This document shows, in pieces, positions 29,110-37,836 of a stretch of 64,000 nucleotides of DNA. Position 1 is the stretch's first letter. Each line of letters begins with the position of its first letter. A program made the translations under genes and the position numbers. The notes beneath the pieces were generated by a model. That model worked only from the letters and a program-made list of their open reading frames with translations. It was not told where the DNA came from and made no database searches. Source of the stretch: Saprospiraceae bacterium (GTDB lineage Bacteria; Bacteroidota; Bacteroidia; Chitinophagales; Saprospiraceae); the NCBI GenBank assembly GCA_016710625.1, contig JADJVK010000017.1, forward strand, positions 49,620-113,619. Direction: 5' to 3'.

Positions 29110-29450
29110 TGGCAAAATATTTAATTGATGCTAATTTGCCTTACTACTTTGGATTGTGGAATAATTCAGATTTTAAACATGTGAAAGATCTAAATGATAC
29201 TTGGAGTGATGATGAAATTTGGAATTATGCTAAAAATAATAATTTAATAATCATTACAAAAGATACAGATTTTTCAAATAAAGTAATGCTAAAAGGTGCA
29301 CCACCTAAAGTAATACATCTGAGAATTGGAAATCTCAAAATTAAAGATTTTCATAGGTTATTATCAAATGATTGGGAATTTATCATTGATGTTATTAAAG
29401 ACAGTAGTTTAGTAAATGTTTATATTGATAGAATAGAATCTATAAAATAG
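29109..29450 (+). CDS. DUF5615 PIN-like toxin candidate
   Basis: 113 residues. The PIN-like acidic residues of the DUF5615 family are visible: 'YLIDANLPYYF' (first Asp), 'WSDDEIWNYAKNNNLIIITKDTDFSN' (central acidic and 'TKDTDF' motif), and 'PPKVIHLRIGN'. Family knowledge suggests an RNA-cleaving toxin paired with DUF433, although activity has been shown for few members. The gene is the second of a two-gene unit. It has no terminator visible before 29543, and nothing is seen in the remaining 93-base gap. Confidence 0.88.
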   Translation: MAKYLIDANLPYYFGLWNNSDFKHVKDLNDTWSDDEIWNYAKNNNLIIITKDTDFSNKVMLKGAPPKVIHLRIGNLKIKDFHRLLSNDWEFIIDVIKDSSLVNVYIDRIESIK

Positions 29451-29543
29451 ACAGATTTAAAATAAAGGAAATTTAATTTAAAATATTCAATTATAAGTGT
29501 TTAGTGAAAATTCATTAAAATTTATATAAAATTTAATTTCTTT

Positions 29544-30212
29544 TCACTCCACACCCCAATTTATAGGAATTTGCCCATTTTTTTCTAAATATTCGTTGGT
29601 TTTGGAGAAATGTTTGCAGCCAAAGAAGGCACCACCAGCAAGTGGGGAAGGATGGGCAGCTTCTAAAACCAAATGTTTGTTGGTATCAATCAGCTCTTTT
29701 TTTGCTTTTGCAAAATTGCCCCAAAGCAAGAAAACTAATCCAGTTTTTTCGGTTGATAACTTTTGAATGACTGCATCCGTGAAGGATTGCCAGCCAATAT
29801 TTTTGTGGGAACTTGCCATAGATGCCTCCACCGTTAGCATCGCATTTAATAAAAAAACACCTTGCTTCGCCCATCCAGTTAAATCTCCATGCAGCGGAAT
29901 AGGCAACCCAATATCGGATTGGATTTCTTTGTAAATATTTTTTAGAGAAGCGGGAATTGCCACATTTTTAGAAACAGAAAAAGATAATCCCATTGCCTGT
30001 CCAACGCCATGATAGGGGTCTTGCCCCAAGATGATTACCTTCACTTGATCGAATGGAGTCGTGTTGAATGCATTAAATATTTGGTTGCCAGGAGGATAGA
30101 TGATTTTATTTTGTGCCTTTTCCCTTTTTAGAAATTCAACTATTTGTAGAAAATAAGGCTTTTCAAATTCTTCCAATAACTCTTTTTTCCAGCTTGCTTC
30201 TATTTGCACCAT
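29544..30212 (-). CDS. ung: Uracil-DNA glycosylase (family 1)
   Basis: 222 residues, normal length. The water-activating motif 'GQDPYHGVGQAMGLSFSV' and the uracil-binding motif 'HPSPLAGGAFFGCKHFSKTN' are intact. 'VFLLWGNFAKAKKELI' is the conserved central strand. Ung removes uracil from DNA to start base excision repair. It starts 15 bases after the cyclophilin gene stop and probably shares its transcript. The reading frame is intact. Confidence 0.96.
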   Translation of the reverse strand: MVQIEASWKKELLEEFEKPYFLQIVEFLKREKAQNKIIYPPGNQIFNAFNTTPFDQVKVIILGQDPYHGVGQAMGLSFSVSKNVAIPASLKNIYKEIQSDIGLPIPLHGDLTGWAKQGVFLLNAMLTVEASMASSHKNIGWQSFTDAVIQKLSTEKTGLVFLLWGNFAKAKKELIDTNKHLVLEAAHPSPLAGGAFFGCKHFSKTNEYLEKNGQIPINWGVE

Positions 30213-30227
30213 TTTTTTTGAAATTGT

Positions 30228-30883
30228 TTAGTGGCAAGATATTTTGAATTTTACTTTTTGTTTGGGCGACTCATTATCATTCGTTCGGAGGGCTGCGATT
30301 TTTTTAACCACCTCCATGCCGCTAGTCAACTCCCCAAAAACGGTGTAATTCCCATCCAGATTGGCAGCACCACCGATGGTTTCGAAGGTGGAGATTTGTT
30401 GAGGCGTATATTTGCCCAATTTTACCAAATCTTGTAAATCATCACTCAAATACTTTCTCCCTTTCACAATATAAAACTCTGTTGGCGAAGAATTTTTTTG
30501 TGGATTATTCTCATCATAATGAGCCATCGCCAATGCACCAGATTGATGAAAATGATGTGCTTTTACTCCGTTAGGTACTAAGAAATTAGTCTTTTTGCAT
30601 CTAAATCGCCCCCTTGTATCATGAAACTACTGACAATTCTATAGAACTCTGGGCTGTCGTAATGCCCTGATTTAATGGTTCTTATGAAGTTTGCTCTATG
30701 TAGTGGTGTGTCTTCATAAAGCTTCAATTCTATTTTTCCAAAATCAGTAGTAATGGTCACATTTTTTTCAGGATTTTGAGCACCATATTCCAATAAAGTC
30801 TTTTCCACTTGATCATTTTGAATATTCAAATCTGTTTTACAAGCAGCCAAAATTGACAATATAAGTAGTCCAAAATATTTCAT
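30228..30883 (-). CDS. Lipoprotein cyclophilin-type peptidyl-prolyl isomerase (frameshifted)
   Basis: A lipoprotein signal 'MKYFGLLILSILAAC' is followed by cyclophilin blocks 'VTITTDFGKIELKLYEDTPLHRANF', 'YRIVSSFMIQGGDL', 'GALAMAHYDENNPQKNSSPTEFYIV' and 'LDGNYTVFGELTSGMEVVKKIA'. The first frame stops near 30578. One extra A in the GCAAAAAGAC run near 30595 gives 'DAKKTNFLVPNGVKAHHF', continuous with the second frame. The corrected length is about 218 residues. It would assist proline isomerisation during folding of exported proteins at the periplasmic side. It lies directly upstream of ung. Confidence 0.88.
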
Positions 30884-30975
30884 TTCTTTTTTTTACAAAT
30901 GTATGAAATGTATTTAATAAAATGATAATGTAAAGTTTTCGGTTTCTTCTATTAAATTTGTAAAAAAATAACAAT

Positions 30976-31830
30976 ATGAAAAAATTATTTATTCTAATCC
31001 TATTTACTATGATAGAAATCAACTTAAATGCCCAATCTTGCTGTGGTAGCACGACTACTTTTGCTTCAAATGATGGCAATATGGCTGTTTTTGTGGGCGA
31101 TAAAAATTTTAGAGATATACATCAATCTCCGGCAGTTTATGTGCATCATTCAATGGTGGGAGGAGCGATGATTACTTTCAAAACCAACGAAAAGGATGCA
31201 AATGCCTATTTGATTAAAGCAAAAAAAATAACGAATAAATGGTTGTTTGTGTATCAAGAATGGTGGGGATTGAATGACAATATCAAAAAGCAAGCAGATG
31301 CATTTTATAATGACTTGGGAGGTGCCGTGAATGTTTTAGCGATAGATATGTATGATGGAAAATTGGCGACCACCCCAGATGTGGCTGGAAAATATATGCA
31401 AGAAGCTAAGGAAGATCGATTGGAAGCCATCATGAAAGGTGCTATTGATTATGTGGGCAAAAAGGCAAAAATTGCAAGTGTTGGTTGGTGTTTTGGTGGT
31501 GGGTTGTCGTTAAAATCAGCGATATTGGAAGGTAAGCAAGCCGTTGGATGTGTGATGTATTACGGAATGCCAGTACAAGATGTGGAAAAATTAAAAACAT
31601 TGCAAACTGATGTTTTAGGGCACTTTGCTACTGAAGAATGGATATCCAAAAAGGTCATTGAAGAATTTGCTGCAAATATGAAATCGGCAAATAAAGTGTT
31701 AGAATACAAAATTTACGATGCTCCTCATGCTTTTGCAAACCCAAGTAATCAGAAATTCAACAAGGAGTTTGCAGACGATGCTTTCAAAAAATCGATTGCT
31801 TATTTCAAAAAGAAATTCGGATTAAAATAA
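30976..31830 (+). CDS. Secreted dienelactone-hydrolase-family protein
   Basis: 284 residues with signal peptide 'MKKLFILILFTMIEINLNAQ' and a 'SCCGS' start of the mature chain. It has an alpha/beta-hydrolase core: 'WLFVYQEWWGLNDNIKKQAD', 'VNVLAIDMYDGKLATTPDVA', the nucleophile elbow 'VGWCFGGGLSLKSA' with Cys, and 'IYDAPHAFANP' with the catalytic His. The usual Asp of the triad sits in 'lG.fG..D.wi'; here the segment is 'LGHFATEEWISKKV', so Glu may replace it. The natural substrate of this secreted family is unknown. The end overlaps the pabC stop region by nine bases on the opposite strand. Confidence 0.85.
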   Translation: MKKLFILILFTMIEINLNAQSCCGSTTTFASNDGNMAVFVGDKNFRDIHQSPAVYVHHSMVGGAMITFKTNEKDANAYLIKAKKITNKWLFVYQEWWGLNDNIKKQADAFYNDLGGAVNVLAIDMYDGKLATTPDVAGKYMQEAKEDRLEAIMKGAIDYVGKKAKIASVGWCFGGGLSLKSAILEGKQAVGCVMYYGMPVQDVEKLKTLQTDVLGHFATEEWISKKVIEEFAANMKSANKVLEYKIYDAPHAFANPSNQKFNKEFADDAFKKSIAYFKKKFGLK

Positions 31831-32439
31831 GTGTAATAATTGCTGGGTTGGGTCAAAAGTGAAATTATAACTTGTTGATAATCCTCTCATTGCATTTAGA
31901 AATGCTATTTTTTGAAAAAAAGATATATTGTTAATAGAAATGTCTGTTTCATGAATTATTTTGTTCTGAAGCAGACATTTTCTTTTCACACCGTCCAATA
32001 AATGTAGTTTTGGTGTAAACCAGTCTCTCCCATCAAAAAATGCAAAATTTGCATAAGAACTATCTGTTAATAGTCCTTTTTTGCAAATAATAATTTCATC
32101 AGCATCCTTTTGATTTTGTAAAATTGTTTCAAATGCGGACCTGTCAGAATATTTGTAAGGATATTGAAAATCAGCCTGTTCGATTAATTTTATGGTTTTT
32201 GGATGCTTGATTTCGTACTTTTCATATTCAATTTTATGAATAACATCGCTATAGGTGATGCGACATTTCCAAAAACTGTTGTCAGTGATTTCATCTAGTT
32301 GAATAAGTTCGTCTAGAGGAATTGCATTGTGAAGATTTAAGCATTCTTGTCTGGTTTTATCCATTCTTTTTTGGTGAAATGCTAATAAAAGAGGTGTTCT
32401 GTTTTTTATACAGATGGTTTCGAAATAGGTATTTTTCAT
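31822..32439 (-). CDS. pabC: Aminodeoxychorismate lyase-like class IV aminotransferase
   Basis: 205 residues, somewhat short for PabC. Class IV PLP-fold landmarks are 'YFETICIKNRTPLLLAFHQKRMDKTR', 'CRITYSDVIHKIEYEKYEI', the probable PLP lysine in 'YPYKYSDRSAFE', and 'ADEIIICKKGLLTDSSYANFAFFDGRDW'. PabC converts aminodeoxychorismate to 4-aminobenzoate for folate. Its ATG overlaps the pabB stop (ATGA), which supports the assignment. This short two-gene pab arrangement is common in Bacteroidota. Confidence 0.85.
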   Translation of the reverse strand: MKNTYFETICIKNRTPLLLAFHQKRMDKTRQECLNLHNAIPLDELIQLDEITDNSFWKCRITYSDVIHKIEYEKYEIKHPKTIKLIEQADFQYPYKYSDRSAFETILQNQKDADEIIICKKGLLTDSSYANFAFFDGRDWFTPKLHLLDGVKRKCLLQNKIIHETDISINNISFFQKIAFLNAMRGLSTSYNFTFDPTQQLLHLF

Positions 32440-33437
32440 GATTTTGGAATATAGATTTTTTGAATTAATTCTTGATACTCATCAGCTGCATTACTTAGGA
32501 AAGTGATGCCTCCACCACTTTTGAAATAGAGTTTTCCATTACTGTTTTCAATGAAACGTATCATAACTGCGGAGTCAACTGTACTGCCATCAAAATAGCC
32601 AAAAACTCCTGTATAAAATCCTCTATCCATTCCGTTGTAAGTATGAAATTCAGCTGCATCTATGATTTCTAATGTTTTCTTTTTGGGTGCACCACTGATT
32701 GAACCAGCTGGTAACATTTGGAATAGAATTGTCCCGATCTTATTTTTCCAATCATCGGATAATTGACCACAAATTTCAGAACTCATTTGTAGGATTGCAT
32801 TTCCATCGTGTTTTTCTATTTTTTCAATATATCGAAATTTGGATACCCAAACCTTTTCAGCAACTATTCCTACATCATTCCTAATCAAATCAACGATAGT
32901 ATGATGTTCATAAAGCTCTTTTTTGTTATCGAGTAAATAGGATTCGGCATTGGGTAAATTTGCATCAATTGTGCCTTTCATAGGATTGGATTTCAAAATG
33001 CCATTGGTGTCGATTGTAATGAAAGTCTCTGGAGAAAAGCAAGTGAAATAATTGGGAATCAATAATTTGTATTTGGCGGAAGCCATTTTGTATAATGCTT
33101 CTAATGACAAATTAGTTTCTATTGGAGTCGCCGCAGTTAAATTGCATAGTAAACTATTACCAAATTTCAGGGCACTATGTACAATATTAAATGCTGTTTG
33201 AAAACTTGAATAGGATATTGGGTGGATTGTAAAATGATAATTTTCGTCAATTACATTTGAAGGCGTAGTTTCTGGATGTAGTTCATAGCGTATTCCTTCC
33301 TTTTGAACATCCTCCTCTGATAGTATTAAGATTTTATTTAATTTGTAATCAACTATAAATAAAAAGGGTGTGCCTTCACTGCCTAATTCATTCATTCTTT
33401 TCTCCCCTTCAATTTTATCTATATAATTCAACATCAT
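32436..33437 (-). CDS. pabB: Aminodeoxychorismate synthase component I
   Basis: 333 residues, a compact form containing mainly the chorismate-binding domain. Visible motifs are 'LLCNLTAATPIE', 'FTCFSPETFITID', 'PMKGTIDANLPNAES', 'HTIVDLIRNDVGIVAEKV', 'LFQMLPAGSISGAPKKKTLEII', 'YNGMDRGFYTGVFGYFDG' and 'GGGITFLSNAADEYQEL'. PabB aminates chorismate using ammonia from PabA. Its start overlaps the upstream GH31 stop as TAATG, and its stop overlaps pabC. The PabA glutaminase is not in the window. Confidence 0.93.
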   Translation of the reverse strand: MMLNYIDKIEGEKRMNELGSEGTPFLFIVDYKLNKILILSEEDVQKEGIRYELHPETTPSNVIDENYHFTIHPISYSSFQTAFNIVHSALKFGNSLLCNLTAATPIETNLSLEALYKMASAKYKLLIPNYFTCFSPETFITIDTNGILKSNPMKGTIDANLPNAESYLLDNKKELYEHHTIVDLIRNDVGIVAEKVWVSKFRYIEKIEKHDGNAILQMSSEICGQLSDDWKNKIGTILFQMLPAGSISGAPKKKTLEIIDAAEFHTYNGMDRGFYTGVFGYFDGSTVDSAVMIRFIENSNGKLYFKSGGGITFLSNAADEYQELIQKIYIPKS

Positions 33438-36400
33438 TATACAATTGTGATTGTTTCCCAGTCATTTTGAATTACAAATTCTATCAAACCTTGAGTCTTT
33501 TCTACTGATATTTTCTCATCATTCACCAAAATATTTTTGTAAGTATCAAAGCCAATTAATAAGACTTTTTGAATATAATTTTGGTTCCAATTTCCTTCTT
33601 TTTTTCTAGAAATAGTTATGGTTGATTCTTTTACGCTATATAAATACGTAGTATATGCAAAATCAGTATTTAAATATCCATATCCTTCGCCATCATCCTC
33701 ATATAAGTAACTTTCAATGTTCTTTTTTCCAAAATAAATATTCAATTTCATTTCCTGAATTTCTTCACCAGCATGTTGCCTAACAGGTAATATTGGAATA
33801 ACGGCTCCAGCTCTTACGAAAACCGGAATATTATCTAAACTTATTTCAACACTCTTTTCTTCATTGCCGCTGTATTTTTGGTTGGTATAAATATCATACC
33901 AATCGCCAGCTGGAAAATGAATGATTTGATTTTCTTGATTGGATTCTAAAATTGGCGAAACAAGCAGATGATCTCCAAAAATAAAATCTCTTTCTGTCGT
34001 AATAGAATGTTTATTCCATGGAAATTCTAAAAATAAGGGCTTAATAATTGGCGTTCCGTTTTTACAATAATGATAAAAAGCAGTATAAATAACTCCCAAT
34101 AATTGATACCGCATATTAATTGCGGACTTCAAATATTTAGTTGTTTCGTTGCCAAATGACCACGGCTCCCTATCGATTCTATTTTTTGATTCTGAGGCTA
34201 AAATGGTGAGTAAATCAACTTCGCTGCTGCCATGGTCTTTATTTCCCATAAAGTGAGTTCTCATAAATGTATGAAATACAGCCAATTGCATCCATCTAAT
34301 CATGAGTTCAGCATCTGGCTGATCCACAAAACCACCAATATCGCTTCCTGCAAATGAATATCCACTCATCGCCAATCTTTGCATCTGTATATTTGCCAAA
34401 CGAAGGTGTTCCCAACTAGCTACATTGTCGCCCGTCCAAATTGCTGCATAACGTTGCCCACCTGAAAAGTTGGATCTAGTCAGTAAAAAGGGTCTTTTAT
34501 TGGGATTTAGTTTTTCCATTCCTTCCCAACTTGCTTTCGCCATCATCATCCCATAAATATTGTGGGCTTTGGAATGATTGGTCGTATATCCTTCATAATG
34601 ATGGATAACTTCATTTGGGAAAAGTGAGGTTGTCCACTTTGAAAACGGCAGGTTCATTCATGTCATTCCAAAATCCTGATATTCCATGAGTTATATACAA
34701 TTCTTCGTAGCATTTTCCCCACCATTTTCTAACTTCAGGATGTGTAAAATCTGGAAAAACACAGGATGTGGGCCATACTGGACCCACCATAAGTTGCCCA
34801 TTACTTCTTCTACAAAAAGCATTTTGTTGCAAGCCAGATTCAAAGATAGTGTAATTTTTTTCGACTTTAATTCCTGGGTCTATCATCGCAATAGTCTGAA
34901 AACCAATGGTTTTTAAGTAGTCGATTTTCTTTTTTGGGTCTGGAAAATATGTTTTATTCCAAGTGAAACATTTATATTCCTCCATGTAATCGATATCCAA
35001 ATAGATGGCATCACAAGGAATTTGTTCTTCTCTAAATTTTTCAGCAACTTCCAACACTCTACTTTCAGGGAAATAACTCCATCTACATTGGTGATAACCG
35101 AGTGCCCAAATAGGAGGAAGTGCCGCTAAACCAGTTAATTGTGTATAGTTTTGAATGACTTCAATTTGGTTTTTGCCGCCAATAAAATAATAATTTAATT
35201 CCCCGCCATCTGCTGAATATTTCAACACTTCTGGATTGGTGGCACCAAAATCAAAATGAGAACGATAGGTATTATCGAAAAAAAAGCCAAAGGTTGCATT
35301 GAACTTTTGGCTTATAAAAAAAGGAATGGATCTATAAAGTTCATCCGTTTTGTCATGGAACCCAAAAGCATCCGTACACCAATTTGTGTATTTATAGCCA
35401 TTGAGGCAAAGGTTTCCAGTTTTATCACCCAACCCAAAATAGTAGGTCTCTGGCGTAATTTCCAAATTGGTAGAGCAAGAATAGTAGCCTTTATGAATAC
35501 TATATTTTAAATTATATGGTTGGTGGCTATTTTGAACAATTAATTGATTTTGGTTATCCAAAATTGTTATTTTTAAGTCTTCTTTTCGAACACATATTTG
35601 ATATTCCTGAAGTGTAACTCTATACAAATCAGCCTCATCTGTCAATTTATAAGTAACATCAGATTGATGTAATATAAAATCTTCATCAATGGAATACGAA
35701 AATTCTGGCTCAGGGTCAAAGGTGTTTTTAAGCCGAAAATTAAAAATTTGCTCATTGATGAAGGTAATATCCAATGAAAAATCATTATCCTTTAAAAATG
35801 AAATTTTATTTTCTTGAGCAGAAACAGAAGTGATTTTTTGAGGAGTCACTTCGGAATTAACATCTGGGAATCGGTCAAAGCCTTCTGTTTTGTCAATAGG
35901 AATGGATGTTGGAAGATATTGAGCTTGGATACAAAGCCATTTGCCTCTTTGATTCACTTTTTGAACCACCAAATCTTTAGATTTGAAGGCATCCGTCATA
36001 ATTTTTTCATCCTCTTGCAAAAATCCAGAAAACAAAATAGTCGTTCCATATCTAACTTTTTGCATTAATAAATCTAGATTTTCCAGAAACACATTCCTAT
36101 TAATATTGGCTAAAATAATATAATAGCCATCACCTGTTACTGACTCCAAAGTGCCATGAATTGCCGTGACATTGGTCACTCCATTCATTTCATTATGTTC
36201 AATGGTGTTTTCATAAGCTGGGAATTCATGATCCACGGCGTCAATCCATGTTGCACCTAGTTTTGATGCAACCATCGCTAGGATTCCTGTACCACAGCCA
36301 TAATCTAAGACTTTTTTATTTTTCAAATCCAGCGATTTCATCCCTTGAATCATCATATAGGTTGTCTCATGATGCCCAGTTCCGAATGCCATTTTGGGTG

Positions 36401-36734
36401 CTATTGTCAATTCAATTGGAAATTCTGGATAATGTGGATGAAATTCAGCTCTGATGGCACAAAAATCATCAATCAAAATGGGTTGAAAATTGGATTCCCA
36501 CACTTCGTTCCAATTCTGACCTAAGATGACTTCTTTCTCGAATGTAACTCCATAACTCATGGATAAAAGTTGGATGGCGGTATCAATTTCTGAAGTTAGC
36601 TCTTTTTCTGGAATATATGCTGAAAATCCATTTTCTGTATCTTCAAAAGTATCAAAAGGAAATTCCCCAACTTGAGCAATCAATTCATCTTTTAAATCTT
36701 CAGATGCAACAAAAGTATATTTTAGATAATTCAT
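33437..36734 (-). CDS. prmA: Fusion of ribosomal protein L11 methyltransferase (PrmA) with a GH31 alpha-glucosidase (frameshifted in GH31 part)
   Basis: One frame runs from the ATG at 36734 through both domains. Residues 1-272 are PrmA: N-terminal substrate domain (YLKYTFVASEDLKDELIA), 'IAPKMAFGTGHHETT', the SAM-binding 'KKVLDYGCGTGILAMVA' and 'GYYIILANINRNVFL', ending 'GKWLCIQAQ'. A linker of about 25 residues leads into GH31: 'YYFGLGDKTGNLCLNGYKYTNW', 'LPPIWALGYHQCRWSY', 'CDAIYLDIDYME', nucleophile Asp691 in 'FWNDMNEPAVF', acid/base in 'GSDIGGF'. The frame stops at 34611; removing one base near 34620 joins 'LTFPNEVIHHYEGYTT'. No Met codon exists in frame near the GH31 start, so the fusion could be real, or two genes merged by an indel. 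pabB follows with a one-base overlap. Confidence 0.82.
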
Positions 36735-36771
36735 TCTCCCTTAATGGTTGGGTTTTATTCGCCAACTTTTG

Positions 36772-36779
36772 CAAATATA
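36772..36779 (-). promoter_or_regulatory. Putative -7 element for prmA-GH31 (TATATTTG)
   Basis: TATATTTG followed by C on the minus strand lies 38 bases before the ATG at 36734. It matches TAnnTTTG exactly; no -33 TTTG was found. Confidence 0.45.
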
Positions 36780-36873
36780 AGGAATCTTTGGTTTCTATAA
36801 TTGTTGCATTCCTATTTGTTTGTTTTTGTGTAGATGAACTTGTTTAATTGTCGAATTTCTATTGTTGTTTGCA

Positions 36874-37836
36874 ATAAGTTATTCCATCATCACTTTTTTG
36901 ATTTCATAGCTTTTATCGTCCAAATTGGTTATTTTTATTAATAATATTGAGGTGTTTAAAAGGTTGCCATTTTGTAATTTATGATCCCAAGAAAACTGTT
37001 TGGATGCCTGCTGTGATAAGAGTAGATTTCCAGATAGGTTATAAATTTCGATCTGACTATTTTCTGGTAAATTGCTCATATTCAGAGTGCTATGTTTGCT
37101 TGGGAAATAAGGGTTAGGGTGAATCAAAACATTGGATAGATTGTTCGAAACGAATTCTGTTTTGAAATTGTCTGCTACTATGGGTCTGTTTTTGAAATCT
37201 AACAAGTAAGTTGGGTAGCCATTGTTAATGCCATTTTCATTTTTGACTTGATATGCATTATTCACCCTCAATTTTATCACACATTCACTCGGAATAAGTC
37301 CTTTGCTCCCTGCTCCCAATGGTTTTAATGCTTTGAGTGGCAATGGGATACTCGTCCAAGTGGTGGATTTTAAGGCGGATGCAACTTTAGCTTTCACATT
37401 ACTACTAAAAGCATCTCTTAATAATTCGCAAGAATCGTAAGTTTGATTAGTGACATATATAAAATGCTGACCACCAGCAAAATAGTTATAAGCACTACCT
37501 TTTGGTAAAGTGTCTCCAGTAAATAAAGTTCCATTAGGATTCCAAAGCATATCTCCGCCAATCTGGTTTTCTTTTTTACAAATGGTATCGTACTTTTCTG
37601 AATAGCAGGAATTTTCACCGAAATAAATATTGAGTCTTTTTCCTGTTTCGATATCAACAGCATATCCTGGGAACCATCCCATGCCATACAATGGTTTGCC
37701 ATTTGCATCTACAGCACCATCTGGGTCGGGTTTACCATCCCCATTTTGGTCGTTTTTGCCAACTGAAAAATCTCCTCTTAATTCAAATTGTGATGGAAAT
37801 TTCCCATCGGGGTTGGGTTTAGTTTCTAAGCCCATA
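36874..37836. repeat. Long direct repeat, copy 1 (3' part of giant T9SS gene A)
   Basis: About 0.95 kb that aligns almost base for base with 40782-41743, starting just beyond the stop codons. A short diverged patch encodes KVASALKSTTWTS here and AMQLKKNTWTS there. The 5' parts of the two genes are far less alike. Confidence 0.85.
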
